Of a stretch of 64,000 nt of DNA, positions 29,147-37,735 are shown piece after piece. Each line of letters starts with the position of its first letter. The stretch's first letter is position 1. Origin of the DNA: an uncultured Dorea sp. (GTDB taxonomy: Bacteria; Bacillota; Clostridia; Lachnospirales; Lachnospiraceae); the NCBI GenBank assembly GCA_910579335.1, contig CAJTUQ010000003.1, positions 1 through 64,000 on the forward strand, in the 5' to 3' direction. Position numbers and translations under genes: made by a program. The notes under the pieces are model-generated. The model was not told the DNA's origin. It searched no databases and saw only the letters and a list, made by a program, of their open reading frames with translations.

Positions 29147-29428
29147 TTATCTTACCTTCGATTTCTTCTCGTCTTTTCCATGTCCTCTGTATGTCCTGGT
29201 CGCGACAAACTCGCCGAGCTTGTGGCCGACCATATCTTCTGTTACATATACCGGAACATGCTTTCTTCCGTCATGAACGGCAATCGTGTGCCCAATCATG
29301 CTCGGAAAGATTGTGGAACGGCGGGACCATGTCTTGATTACCGACTTGCTGCCCGACTCGTTCATAGCATCAACCTTCTTAAGCAGGCTTGCGTCTGCAA
29401 ATGGTCCTTTTTTAATTGAACGTGCCAT
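29147..29428 (-). CDS. rpsS: 30S ribosomal protein S19
   Basis: A 93-residue head protein, beginning [20 protein letters not shown] and carrying [20 protein letters not shown]. It is 22 nt after rplB. Confidence 0.98.
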   Translation of the reverse strand: MARSIKKGPFADASLLKKVDAMNESGSKSVIKTWSRRSTIFPSMIGHTIAVHDGRKHVPVYVTEDMVGHKLGEFVATRTYRGHGKDEKKSKVR

Positions 29429-29450
29429 AGGTTCAACCTCCTTATGAAAA

Positions 29451-30293
29451 TTATTTGATTGCTCTGCCGTCTCTTCTTCTGATAATCAATTTGTTAGAAG
29501 ACTTATTTCTCTTTCTAGTCTTAAGACCAAGCGCCGGTTTACCCCAAGGAGTACACGGACCCGGACGTCCGATTCCGGTCTTGCCTTCACCACCGCCGTG
29601 CGGATGGTCGTTCGGGTTCATAACAGAACCGCGCACTGTCGGCCTGATACCCATATGGCGCTTACGTCCCGCCTTACCAATATTAATCAGACTGTGGTCG
29701 CCGTTTCCTACCACTCCTACAGAAGCCCTGCAGATAATCGGAACCATTCTCATCTCTCCCGATGGAAGTCTTAAAGTCGCATATTTTCCTTCTTTCGCCA
29801 TCAGCTGCGCACTGTTTCCCGCTGAGCGCACCAGCTGTCCGCCTCTGCCCGGATACAGCTCGATATTGTGAATCTGCGTACCTACCGGAATCTCTGAAAG
29901 CGGCAGGCAGTTACCGATTCTCACCTCTGCCTCCGGCCCGTTCATAATCTTCATTCCGTCCTTAAGTCCTTCCGGAGCAAGGATGTATGCCTTTTCTCCG
30001 TCCTCATAGCAGATTAAAGCGATGTTTGCCGTTCTGTTCGGATCGTATTCAATGCCGATTACCTTAGCAGCGACACCGTCTTTATTTCTCTTAAAATCAA
30101 CAATCCTGTATTTTCTCTTAGCGCCGCCTCCGCGGTGTCTAACTGTAATTTTTCCCTGGTTGTTTCGTCCCGCCTGCCTGCTCTTTGATGCTAACAATGA
30201 CTTTTCCGGCGTCGTCTTAGTAATCTCCGCAAAATCGGAACCTGTCATCTGTCTTCTGGAAGGCGTATATGGGTTATATGTTTTAATTCCCAT
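29451..30293 (-). CDS. rplB: 50S ribosomal protein L2
   Basis: A 280-residue primary 23S-binding protein near the peptidyl transferase centre. The universally conserved C-terminal loop [20 protein letters not shown] includes the catalytic-site-proximal His. Gap of 88 nt to rplW upstream with no ORF or clear repeat. Confidence 0.98.
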   Translation of the reverse strand: MGIKTYNPYTPSRRQMTGSDFAEITKTTPEKSLLASKSRQAGRNNQGKITVRHRGGGAKRKYRIVDFKRNKDGVAAKVIGIEYDPNRTANIALICYEDGEKAYILAPEGLKDGMKIMNGPEAEVRIGNCLPLSEIPVGTQIHNIELYPGRGGQLVRSAGNSAQLMAKEGKYATLRLPSGEMRMVPIICRASVGVVGNGDHSLINIGKAGRKRHMGIRPTVRGSVMNPNDHPHGGGEGKTGIGRPGPCTPWGKPALGLKTRKRNKSSNKLIIRRRDGRAIK

Positions 30294-30381
30294 GATTGAC
30301 TTCTCCTTTCAATGCTGTTTATTATCACGGTTTCTATCCGTATGATTTGATATGCATGTTTTTAATGCACTCACCCATGCT

Positions 30382-30687
30382 TTACAGGCCTTCAAAAATC
30401 TCAATATCCGCGCTGTCCTCTGTCAGCTGGACAACCGCCTTTTTTGTCTTGGCTGTTTTTCCAAACTGCATGGTTCCGCGTACCCGCTTCCTTTTCCCCT
30501 CGCAGTTCATCGTATTGACGCCCTCAACCTTTGTTCCGTCAAACATTTTCTCAACAGCTTCTTTTACCTGAGACTTTGTAGCCTGAGGATGAACTAAAAA
30601 CGTATATTTCTTTTCACCCATAAGCTCCATGCTCTTTTCAGTAATAACCGGTTTAAGGATTACATCATAATATTTAATATCAGCCAT
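30382..30687 (-). CDS. rplW: 50S ribosomal protein L23
   Basis: A 101-residue tunnel-exit protein, the docking point for SRP and trigger factor. It has [20 protein letters not shown] near the start and [18 protein letters not shown]. Its start codon overlaps the rplD stop by one base. Confidence 0.98.
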   Translation of the reverse strand: MADIKYYDVILKPVITEKSMELMGEKKYTFLVHPQATKSQVKEAVEKMFDGTKVEGVNTMNCEGKRKRVRGTMQFGKTAKTKKAVVQLTEDSADIEIFEGL

Positions 30688-31307
30688 TATGCGTACACCT
30701 CCTCGATATTCTGGACAGCAGCCTTTGTAGCGATTACAGTATTGTACTTCAAAACGTCAAATACATTGAGCGTACCGGCCTTAGCAGTTTTCACATCAGC
30801 AATATTTCTTGCGGACAGCTCTGCATTAACGTTACCGTCCTCCAGTACTACCAACGCTTTTGCAACGTCCAGATTTTTTAACATGTTAGCGAAGTTCTTT
30901 GTCTTAATCTCGCCAAATGAGATTTCGTCGACAACAATGAACTTTTTATCTTCCACTCTGGAAGTAAGCGCAGATTTAAGCGCCGCTCTCTTTTCTTTTC
31001 TATTCATCTTAAAGGAATAGTCTCTCGGTACCGGAGCAAATACAACTCCGCCGCCCGTCCACTGTGGAGCTCTGGTAGAACCCTGTCTTGCGTGGCCTGT
31101 TCCTTTCTGTCTCCACGGTTTTCTTCTGCCGCCGGATACTTCAGAACGCGTCTTAGCCTTCTGCGTCCCCTGACGGTTATTTGCAAGCTGGTTCACAACT
31201 GCCATGTGTAAAAGATGTTCATTAACCTCAACACCAAATACCGCATCGCTCAAATCGATTGTGCCAACTTCTTTACCCTCGATATTATAAACAGATACGT
31301 TTGCCAT
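30687..31307 (-). CDS. rplD: 50S ribosomal protein L4
   Basis: A 206-residue protein with a long loop reaching the exit tunnel ([20 protein letters not shown]). In E. coli L4 is the autoregulator of the S10 operon. It is 28 nt after rplC and overlaps rplW by one base. Confidence 0.98.
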   Translation of the reverse strand: MANVSVYNIEGKEVGTIDLSDAVFGVEVNEHLLHMAVVNQLANNRQGTQKAKTRSEVSGGRRKPWRQKGTGHARQGSTRAPQWTGGGVVFAPVPRDYSFKMNRKEKRAALKSALTSRVEDKKFIVVDEISFGEIKTKNFANMLKNLDVAKALVVLEDGNVNAELSARNIADVKTAKAGTLNVFDVLKYNTVIATKAAVQNIEEVYA

Positions 31308-31335
31308 CTTAAGTCTTCCTCCTTCCCGTCAAATC

Positions 31336-32016
31336 CTAAATAGATTTTACTGCTTCTTTAATAGTTACCAAAGATTTCTTCGGTCCCGGAACAGAACCCT
31401 TTACAAGAAGCAGGTTGTTCTCTGCGTCTACGCGCACAACCTCAAGGTTCTGGACTGTTACCTTCTCGCTTCCCATGTGACCCGGCATCTTTTTGCCCTT
31501 GAACACTTTGCTCGGATCGGAAGCAGCTCCATTGGAACCAGCATGACGGTGATACTTAGAACCATGTGTCATAGGCCCTCTGTGCTGATTATGTCTCTTA
31601 ATCGCGCCCTGGAAGCCTTTACCCTTTGAAATCGCCGTAGCGTCAACCTTGTCGCCCGCCTCAAAGATATCAACCTTGATTTCCTGTGCAAGCTGATACT
31701 CGCCTGCATTTTCTAATTTGAACTCTCTAACAAATCTTTTTCCGGAAACGCTGGCCTTTGCAAAATGTCCCTGCTCAGCCTTTGTCACACCATGACGGTG
31801 GACAATCTCTTTTTTGCCGCTCTTGTCTTTGTTTACAATCTTGTCTTTCTTGTCAACGAATCCAACCTGAACAGCCTCATAACCGTCATTCTCCACGGTC
31901 TTTACCTGTGTTACCACACAGGGACCAGCCTGAAGGACCGTTACCGGTGTCAACGTGCCGTCTTCGCTAAAGATCTGGGTCATACCGACCTTGGTAGCTA
32001 AAATAGCTTTCTTCAT
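31336..32016 (-). CDS. rplC: 50S ribosomal protein L3
   Basis: A 226-residue early assembly protein. It begins [20 protein letters not shown], has the loop [20 protein letters not shown] near the peptidyl transferase centre, and [20 protein letters not shown]. At 226 residues it is slightly longer than the usual 205-210. A 214-nt spacer with a duplicated repeat lies before it. Confidence 0.98.
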   Translation of the reverse strand: MKKAILATKVGMTQIFSEDGTLTPVTVLQAGPCVVTQVKTVENDGYEAVQVGFVDKKDKIVNKDKSGKKEIVHRHGVTKAEQGHFAKASVSGKRFVREFKLENAGEYQLAQEIKVDIFEAGDKVDATAISKGKGFQGAIKRHNQHRGPMTHGSKYHRHAGSNGAASDPSKVFKGKKMPGHMGSEKVTVQNLEVVRVDAENNLLLVKGSVPGPKKSLVTIKEAVKSI

Positions 32017-32096
32017 TATAATTACCTCCTGTGATTTACAGCGGAACGCATACTATGCGCTCATCCTAAATTTTAGGAATACTGTGTGTTATTGGT

Positions 32097-32121
32097 GTTC
32101 GATTCTCTTCGTTCATCGAAC
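32097..32121 (-). repeat. Spacer hairpin family, rplC-side copy in rpsJ-rplC spacer
   Basis: As transcribed: stem GTTCGAT / ATCGAAC (7 bp) around the 11-nt loop GAACGAAGAGA. CTTAGTG lies upstream in the transcript (32136-32130). It is the hairpin part of tandem unit 1. Confidence 0.85.
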
Positions 32122-32166
32122 TAAGTTCGCACTAAGGCTCGAAATTACCTCGCCATGTGGGTGGTT

Positions 32167-32191
32167 GTTCGATTCTCTTCGCTCATCGAAC
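32167..32191 (-). repeat. Spacer hairpin family, rpsJ-side copy in rpsJ-rplC spacer
   Basis: As transcribed: stem GTTCGAT / ATCGAAC (7 bp) around the 11-nt loop GAGCGAAGAGA, hairpin of tandem unit 2. One loop base differs from unit 1. Confidence 0.85.
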
Positions 32192-32230
32192 TAAGTTCGC
32201 ACTAAGGCTCGAAAATACCTCGCCAAGTGC

Positions 32231-32548
32231 TTACTTATTTTTCATTTTGATATCGATATACACGCCGGCGGGCATCTCTAATCTTGATAATGCGTCAACC
32301 GTCTTCTGCGTTGGTGTAATGATATCGATCAGTCTCTTATGAGTCCTCTGCTCGAACTGCTCCCTGGAATCTTTATACTTGTGAACAGCCCTTAAAATCG
32401 TTACTACTTCCTTCTTTGTCGGAAGAGGTACCGGCCCGCTCACCTTTGCCCCGTTCTTCTTCACAGTTTCGATGATTTTCTTAGCGGATGCATCAACCAG
32501 CTGATGATCATACGCTTTCAATGTGATTCTCATTACTTGACTTGCCAT
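32231..32548 (-). CDS. rpsJ: 30S ribosomal protein S10
   Basis: A 105-residue protein of the 30S head, also the transcription antitermination factor NusE. It has [20 protein letters not shown] and the loop [23 protein letters not shown] at 32548 follows AAAGGAGG; the frame stays open upstream to 32797 through the leader but lacks any similarity. First gene of the super-operon. Confidence 0.97.
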   Translation of the reverse strand: MASQVMRITLKAYDHQLVDASAKKIIETVKKNGAKVSGPVPLPTKKEVVTILRAVHKYKDSREQFEQRTHKRLIDIITPTQKTVDALSRLEMPAGVYIDIKMKNK

Positions 32549-32811
32549 AAAAAAAGTCGCCTCCTTTTCGCACTTTTTTGAAATGAAAATGTATCTTTCA
32601 TTTTTAGTACGACAAGCGGTGACTGTACACTCTGCCGTGTGTGTCGTGAGAACCTTACACGGTCTATTTGTGATACAGTGACTTGTCGCCAGTTTCCTAA
32701 CTTGACATTCGCTCCACGGAAAACCTGCCATCCGCTTTTCAAACCTCAATTGTCCAAAAAGCTTTCCGGCAGCAACCTCACGCTTCATCGCTATCATGTC
32801 ACAGCTTTTTT
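32549..32811 (-). promoter_or_regulatory. Leader of the S10 operon
   Basis: About 255 nt are transcribed before rpsJ. I see no convincing coding sequence. Short inverted repeats occur, and the leader ends with AAAGGAGG. S10 leaders in other bacteria hold autoregulatory structures (L4 target in E. coli); nothing here lets me assign one. Confidence 0.5.
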
Positions 32812-32840
32812 AGTATATATGATGAAAGGAATGTTTTCAA
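32812..32840 (-). promoter_or_regulatory. Sigma-A promoter of the S10-spc-alpha super-operon
   Basis: Minus strand TTGAAA (32840-32835), 17 nt, TATACT (32817-32812). The spacing is optimal and the position is about 260 nt upstream of rpsJ. The region 32841-32981 beyond it is AT-rich with no feature seen. Confidence 0.8.
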
Positions 32841-32981
32841 GCCCTTTTATTGAATTTTTGTATTTTTCCGGATACAATCCGTTTTTGCCCGCTCTGAACG
32901 AAAATCGGACGATATTTACTATTTTAGAAATACTACTATTATTAATATCGGCTGCCTAGACACGGCAAAAACATAGCTTCT

Positions 32982-33016
32982 AAAAAGACCGGCTGATTAT
33001 TAAAATCAACCGGTCT
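32982..33016 (-). terminator. Terminator after the NSS transporter/MetS pair
   Basis: Minus strand AGACCGGTTGATT, short loop, AATCAGCCGGTCT, then TTTTAG: a 13-bp stem with one G-U pair plus U-run, about 35 nt after the metS stop. Confidence 0.88.
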
Positions 33017-33049
33017 CTTCATAATTCATTTTTATTGCTTTTTATTTAA

Positions 33050-33166
33050 TTATTTATCGGAAGATTTTCCTTTTTCCTTTTTAAATACTTTTACCATAAA
33101 ATAAGTGAATCCGCCGACATATCCTACGAGAGTAATTACCATCATAATAATTGCATCCATCGTCAT
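33050..33166 (-). CDS. metS: MetS-like small subunit of an NSS transporter
   Basis: A 38-residue single-pass membrane peptide: MTMDAIIMMVITLVGYVGGF, then a basic tail (VKVFKKEKGKSSDK). Short one-helix proteins directly following neurotransmitter:sodium-symporter genes match MetS, the small subunit of the MetPS methionine/alanine transporter. A GAAGG site precedes the ATG at 33166. It lies 23 nt downstream of the transporter gene, which carries a frameshift here, so this subunit may be orphaned. Confidence 0.75.
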   Translation of the reverse strand: MTMDAIIMMVITLVGYVGGFTYFMVKVFKKEKGKSSDK

Positions 33167-33189
33167 AATACATTACCTTCTTTCTATTC

Positions 33190-34676
33190 TTATTGGCAGT
33201 TCTCGTCTTTTGTAATCGGCCCTTTTCCAGTCTTCTTATTAAAGAACTTTGCAAGGGCAATGCCAGCAACGACAACAACCGCGAACTGTAAGATAATCGT
33301 CCCTGTATTGTCCTGAATGATAAATGGATTCAGCCATGTATCCGGGAACCAATCCTTTGTCTGGATAAGCCAGTAGATAACCATAACTGCAACGAGAACC
33401 GGCATGATATACATACATACGTTGAAGTACGCTTTCGGGAAATGCATGCCTGCACCCTCCGCATTCACTTCTTCATTTCTAAGTTTCTCAACACCATACT
33501 TGATTGCGACAAGAGCAATCAAAGCTCCGCTGACTAAGAGACCTACGCCCCATACCCAGTCTTGATTGTCGATGTTGTTTAACGACCATGCTGAGAAGCA
33601 TCCTACCAAGAATCCGGCAAAGCAGACGTAAACAACCGCTTTCTTGCGGACAATGCCCAGGTCAACAAGTACTTTTACACCAACCTCTATCATAGAGAAC
33701 AAAGACGTGATAGCGGCAATTGCAAGCACGATGAAGAAAATAAATGAAATAATTCTTCCTCCCGGAATTGTTGAGAACAACTGGTAAATATAAATAAACG
33801 TAATTCCGAAATTACCCTGTCCAAGCGCTTCGTTCGCTGCTTCCGGCGTAGCGGACAGTGCGCAGATAGCCGGGATTACAACGAGTCCGGATAAAATTGC
33901 TCCAAGGTTGTCTCCAAGACCCATGATCATACAGCTTGTCGGAATATCTTCTTCTTTTTTTACATAATTCGCATATGTAATAATGAAGCCCCAGCCTGCA
34001 CCGGTTGACCATGCCGCCTGAATAAATGCCTGAATCCATGTATTCGGGCTGAAAAGATATTCGCTCTTAATTGTAAAGAGATACTGAAGTCCCTGATTCG
34101 CTCCCGGCAGTGCAATCGCATAAACCGCCAGCGCTAAAAGTATAAGGAACAATAATGGAATGGCAACCTTGCAGAACTTTTCGATACCTTCCGCAACTCC
34201 TTTATATACAATGAAACACGCTGCCGCGAAACCAATCGGAAAATAATAACCTGAATCGGCGAGTCTGTAAACGCCGTCCACAAAGCCGATGTTGTCTCAG
34301 TCGTCATGTTCGATTGGAAAGAGGTTAACGAATTAACCGCATACTTCATACAATATCCCTGCAGTACGCAATAATAACTCATAAGAAAGAAACATACTGC
34401 CGCAACGAAAAATCCCATCCATGTATATTTCTTTCCGCCCATATCACGGAATGCACCCACTGTTCCAAGCCTTGTCTTCTTACCAATAGCCATCTCTGCC
34501 GAGAGAAGCGGAACCGCATAAATCAACATAGCAATCGTCCATGCCAATATAAACGCCCCTCCACCATTTGCTGCACAAATTCGCGGAAAACGCCACACAT
34601 TACCTGTACCGATACACATGCCAAGCGCAGCCGCAATATAACCTATGGTACTAAATCCTTGCTGCTTCTGCTCCAT
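33190..34676 (-). pseudogene. Sodium:neurotransmitter symporter family transporter, frameshifted
   Basis: Two overlapping frames together make one NSS/SNF transporter. The first (from ATG 34676) has MEQKQQGFSTIGYIAAALGM and GTGNVWRFPRICAANGGGAF, the sodium-site signature. The second, running to 33190, has AAACFIVYKGVAEGIEKFCK and the remaining helices. The frame changes near 34229-34231, in an AAA run (TTT as transcribed), and total length 1487 nt is one base short of 496 codons, so a single-base deletion explains it. It would take up an amino acid with Na+. Either a real disruption or a homopolymer sequencing error. Confidence 0.85.
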
Positions 34677-34840
34677 AAAAAAAGCCCCCATTCTTCTGAT
34701 AAATAATGGACAATTCAAATCCATTTCTTATGTCCATTTTCATCTATTTTACTATGGCAGGCCATCAAAGTCAATACAAACATTAGATTTTGTAATTCCG
34801 GCATAACATTTTTTTATGTCAAATCCCCTCGTTCCTCACA

Positions 34841-34873
34841 AAAAAACGGCAGTCGTCATGGACTGCCGTTTTT
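34841..34873. terminator. Bidirectional terminator after YcxB-like gene
   Basis: AACGGCAGTC (34845-34854) pairs with GACTGCCGTT (34861-34870) around a 6-nt loop, with an A-run on one side and a T-run on the other. It ends the leftward YcxB-like gene, 24 nt after its stop. Confidence 0.9.
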
Positions 34874-34896
34874 ATCTGCCGCACATTCGCTTTCTG

Positions 34897-35466
34897 TCAT
34901 TTCATATCTGTAATCCCCGCATTCATCCTGAAAAGTTTCTGTTTCAGGCTCACATGCGCCTCGCCAAATTCCTTCCCTGTGCTCTGCTGCATAAACTTAT
35001 AAAAATCATCCGGAGAGCCCTGCACAAAGTCCTCCTTCGGAACGATATAAAGGTCTCCTCCCTCCATATGCAGATAATATATTTCACTGTCTGCATACAG
35101 TTTTTCTATTTCATGGTATTTATACATATGTTTTTCATTGTCCTGAACGGTGAAACCGGAATGGCCGAAAGACATGACGATTTTTATGCCGTATTTATAA
35201 TAGATGTCCCGGCCAAGCATCCCAAAATAAGTAAGATACGGCCTTGCAAAGGCCAGCGCAATAATAAAAATCCCTGCAGCGAAACAGGCCGCCGCATGAA
35301 GTCCCGATAATTTAAGCGCTTTGGGAAGCGTAAAAAAAAGAGCGGCGGAAATCCCGTAGCGAAACATAAGTCTCCTGTAGTTTTTCCCGTTTTCATTATA
35401 AAATTTTGCAAATGCCATCAGCACCTTTTTCGTATGCCCTGTCTTCACTTCATATAGCGTGGTCAT
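34897..35466 (-). CDS. YcxB-like domain membrane protein
   Basis: A 189-residue protein. Two hydrophobic segments (YGISAALFFTLPKALKLSGL and ACFAAGIFIIALAFA) precede a soluble domain with FGHSGFTVQDNEKHMYKYHE and LYIVPKEDFVQGS, resembling the YcxB-like C-terminal domain. ATG at 35466 follows AAAGGAGG by six bases; a longer reading to 35547 starts inside the promoter region and is rejected. Function of the family is not established. Confidence 0.75.
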   Translation of the reverse strand: MTTLYEVKTGHTKKVLMAFAKFYNENGKNYRRLMFRYGISAALFFTLPKALKLSGLHAAACFAAGIFIIALAFARPYLTYFGMLGRDIYYKYGIKIVMSFGHSGFTVQDNEKHMYKYHEIEKLYADSEIYYLHMEGGDLYIVPKEDFVQGSPDDFYKFMQQSTGKEFGEAHVSLKQKLFRMNAGITDMK

Positions 35467-35518
35467 CTCTTTCCTCCTTTGGCATGTCCTCACCAAGTGT
35501 TGCCCCTGCCTGTTTTCC

Positions 35519-35547
35519 ATTATATAATTTATCTTCTTCTTATGCAA
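35519..35547 (-). promoter_or_regulatory. Sigma-A promoter of the YcxB-like gene
   Basis: Minus strand TTGCAT (35547-35542), 17 nt, TATAAT (35524-35519), followed by an approximately 45-nt leader containing AACACTTGGTGAGG, a word shared with the ribosomal spacer elements. Confidence 0.75.
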
Positions 35548-35631
35548 GGCTCCTTTTTTACGTACGCCTTTTCTATGCCGTCAAATTTATTCATTTTATC
35601 CAATAATCCCACTTATTTTTTCCGTTTTTAG

Positions 35632-35660
35632 TTGACCTTTCCCAACAAAAATGATACAAT
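35632..35660 (+). promoter_or_regulatory. Sigma-A promoter of the TauE/SafE exporter gene
   Basis: TTGACC (35632-35637), 17 nt, TACAAT (35655-35660). Transcription would begin near 35667, just before the structured leader. Confidence 0.85.
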
Positions 35661-35672
35661 TCTAAGTAACAC

Positions 35673-35721
35673 GGAATGCGAGCCAGGCTGCAATCGGGGG
35701 CGGCCTGCAAATCAGCATTCC
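35673..35721 (+). promoter_or_regulatory. Structured 5' leader of the TauE/SafE gene
   Basis: Outer stem GGAATGC (35673-35679) / GCATTCC (35715-35721); asymmetric internal loop (GAGC versus CAAATCA); inner stem CAGGCTGC (35684-35691) / GCGGCCTG (35700-35707) with one G-U; G-rich 8-nt loop AATCGGGG. It starts within about 6 nt of the predicted transcript start. I do not recognise it as a known riboswitch. Confidence 0.6.
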
Positions 35722-35763
35722 GGAGCAAACAATTAAATATTTTATAATCTGGAGGGATGATTT

Positions 35764-36690
35764 ATGTCAATGTACATTTTGAAGGGGTTATGCGTTATCG
35801 GCATTATCCTGAACGTGTTTCTCATGTGGAGAAAAGACAAACAGATGCGCGCTAATCCGGAAAAGGATCCGGTAATCGGACTGACCGGTGAGGAACAGTG
35901 GCAGGAACAGAAAAAACACATAGTTCCGACCGCTATCACAGGATTTGTAGCAAACTTCCTGGATACTCTTGGAATCGGTTCTTTCGCTCCGTCTTCTGCA
36001 GCTTTTAAGCTGACAAGAGCAGTTGATGATGCGTTAGTGCCCGGTACTTTGAACGTTGGTGATACCGTTCCTGTATGTGTTGAGGCATTCTTATTCTTTG
36101 GTTTTGTAGAGATGGATGTACTTACACTTGTTCTTATGATTGCATCATCGGTTATCGGCTCTATCGTAATGGCAGGTATCGTATCTAAGTTTGACAGAAA
36201 GAAAGTTCGTTATGCGCTGTTTGTAGGTCTGTTCCTTCTTGCAACTGTAATTCTTATGAAGGTTATGAAATTTGGACCGTTCGGTACTGTTGGAACAGCA
36301 ACCGCATTAACAGGCGCAAAGCTCGTTATCGCTGTTGTAGGAAACTTTGTATTTGGTGCTCTTATGAGTATCGGTGTGGGTCTTTACGCACCTTGTATGG
36401 CTATGGTTCTTGCACTGGGAATGGATGCAGGATGTGCTTTCCCGGCTATGATGGGTTCCTGTGCATACCTGATGGCATTTGGTAACGGCCCGAAATTCAT
36501 CAAAGAAGGCAGATACGACATGGTTGCTTCCTGGACACAGGCAATTTTCGGAGCAATTGGTGTATATGTTGCTTACGCATTCGTAAAGAGCCTGCCGCTT
36601 GATGTTCTTACCAAAGTTATCGTTGCAGTTGTATACATCACAGCATTCTTATATCTTCGTGATGCGATCAAGAAGGGTTCAGCTGCTTAA
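35764..36690 (+). CDS. TauE/SafE family anion exporter
   Basis: A 308-residue membrane protein with about eight helices and the family's duplicated layout: FVANFLDTLGIGSFAPSSAA in the first half and GALMSIGVGLYAPCMAMVLA in the second. The family exports sulfite, sulfoacetate or related anions. ATG at 35764 follows TGGAGGGATGATTT. It has its own promoter, a structured leader and a terminator, so it is monocistronic. The neighbouring selenium and proline-reductase genes raise a possible link to sulfur/selenium oxyanions, but that is inference only. Confidence 0.88.
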   Translation: MSMYILKGLCVIGIILNVFLMWRKDKQMRANPEKDPVIGLTGEEQWQEQKKHIVPTAITGFVANFLDTLGIGSFAPSSAAFKLTRAVDDALVPGTLNVGDTVPVCVEAFLFFGFVEMDVLTLVLMIASSVIGSIVMAGIVSKFDRKKVRYALFVGLFLLATVILMKVMKFGPFGTVGTATALTGAKLVIAVVGNFVFGALMSIGVGLYAPCMAMVLALGMDAGCAFPAMMGSCAYLMAFGNGPKFIKEGRYDMVASWTQAIFGAIGVYVAYAFVKSLPLDVLTKVIVAVVYITAFLYLRDAIKKGSAA

Positions 36691-36731
36691 TCAGCGAAAG
36701 AAAATTAAAAACTATAAACTTTACATAAAAG

Positions 36732-36761
36732 GAGGGTATCCGACCTGGATATCCTCTTTTT
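36732..36761 (+). terminator. Terminator of the TauE/SafE gene
   Basis: GAGGGTATCC (36732-36741), 5-nt loop, GGATATCCTC (36747-36756), then TTTTT: 10-bp stem with one G-U. Confidence 0.88.
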
Positions 36762-36873
36762 ATCACCGTATTATTTTAAATACCACATTCAAAAGCACGA
36801 TATCATTAAAAATCCATCCTTCATCTTGTACAGTACGGCACAAAATATATGAACAAAGGAGCTCCCGAAAAAG

Positions 36874-37509
36874 ATGGACGTAAAAAAGACAATCAAAAAA
36901 TATATCCTTGTTACAATTTTCATTATTATGATGGCAGTATCGCAGACACTAAGCCTGAAGGCGGATATCGGCGTATGCGCCTGCTGGGATTCTATCAGCC
37001 TGAACGTCTATCAGCTTACAGGTTTTAAAGTTGGAACTTTCAGCATCGTCGGCAATTTGATTTGTGTACTTGTACAAATACTTATGTTAAGAAGGGATTT
37101 TCATCCAATCCGTTTTTTACAGATACCGGTAGCTATCATATTCGGAGTCGTAGTAAACTTCGTATATTACCGCGTGCTTACCTTTGAACTGCATGGATAT
37201 CCTATGCGGCTTCTCTTCTGGGCGCTTTCCTATTTAGGACTCGCCGTATTTATCGGCGGCCTCAATCTGTTAGGCGCAGTCCAGATACCGGTAGAAGGGA
37301 TGTATTACACTGCAAGCAGCAAATACGGCGTAGACTTTGCAAAGCTTCACATTACATGCGATGCTCTTTTAATCGCCACCTCTCTGTCTTTATCCTTTCT
37401 GTTCGGACTGTCCATTAAAATCCGGGAGGGCACGATAGGCGGCATGCTTGTCCTTGGTCCGCTGACGAAATGGTGCATGAGCTGGGAGAAAAAATTTATA
37501 CACGAATAA
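36874..37509 (+). CDS. YczE/YyaS-like membrane protein
   Basis: A 211-residue membrane protein with about five helices, beginning MDVKKTIKKYILVTIFIIMM. The overall look (SQTLSLKADIGVCACWDSIS near the N-terminus, RFLQIPVAIIFGVVVNFVYY in the middle) resembles the YczE/YyaS membrane family related to YitT. ATG at 36874 follows AAAGGAG. It has its own terminator. Substrate and role are unknown. Confidence 0.75.
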   Translation: MDVKKTIKKYILVTIFIIMMAVSQTLSLKADIGVCACWDSISLNVYQLTGFKVGTFSIVGNLICVLVQILMLRRDFHPIRFLQIPVAIIFGVVVNFVYYRVLTFELHGYPMRLLFWALSYLGLAVFIGGLNLLGAVQIPVEGMYYTASSKYGVDFAKLHITCDALLIATSLSLSFLFGLSIKIREGTIGGMLVLGPLTKWCMSWEKKFIHE

Positions 37510-37520
37510 ATATAACACGC

Positions 37521-37564
37521 AGAAAGGGTGCAGCATTTTCGGAATGCCGCACCCTTTCTTTTGG
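37521..37564 (+). terminator. Terminator of the YczE-like gene
   Basis: A 17-nt arm (37521-37537) pairs with 37543-37559 almost perfectly across a 5-nt loop, followed by CTTTTGG. Strong hairpin; it also forms the 3' end of the minus-strand RNA candidate. Confidence 0.88.
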
Positions 37565-37729
37565 TATGTCATTGAGAGGTTTTTCCTCGTTGCATTGCAG
37601 TTTTGCTATATACAAAGCTGGGGAATGCTCCTCTGTTAAGAGGAAAGTATATAAGTTCACCGCCGCAAGACTGTTCTTGGGGAAAACAATCGGCAGAAGT
37701 GCAACTGCAATAACAACCATTGTTTAAGC
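37521..37729 (-). ncRNA. Candidate structured non-coding RNA
   Basis: In the 371-nt gap 37510-37880, a strong minus-strand promoter drives about 200 nt with no ribosome binding site. The RNA closes on itself: 37717-37703 pairs with 37602-37589 (13 bp with a small bulge). Inside are CTGCCG/CGGCGG, TATATAC/GTATATA and CCTCT/AGAGG stems; GAGG-AAAAA-CCTC follows. It ends in the strong hairpin at 37559-37521. A long closing stem with a large internal region recalls 6S RNA, but I cannot confirm the family. A 74-codon reading here lacks a start site. Confidence 0.55.
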
Positions 37730-37735
37730 GTTATT

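Larger units (their letters stand above)
32097..32229 (-). repeat. Tandem 63-nt direct repeat, period 70 nt
   Basis: Unit 1 (32097-32159) and unit 2 (32167-32229) differ at only about three positions. Each holds a hairpin (7-bp stem, 11-nt loop), a CGAACTTAGTTCG palindrome, a CTTAGTG word and the block CTCGAAAATACCTCGCCA. They fill most of the rpsJ-rplC spacer (32017-32230). Confidence 0.9.

Noticed and set aside
32097..32229. CRISPR array
   Set aside because: Only two repeat units with identical intervening sequence and internal hairpins; there are no variable spacers and no cas genes.
32549..32797. N-terminal extension of rpsJ through the leader
   Set aside because: The frame is open, but AAAGGAGG before 32548 and the S10 family start place the start there.
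37496..37720. 74-codon minus-strand ORF starting MVVIAVALLPIVF
   Set aside because: No ribosome binding site, and it runs straight through the paired arms of the candidate ncRNA and the terminator hairpin, so it is better explained as a structured RNA.
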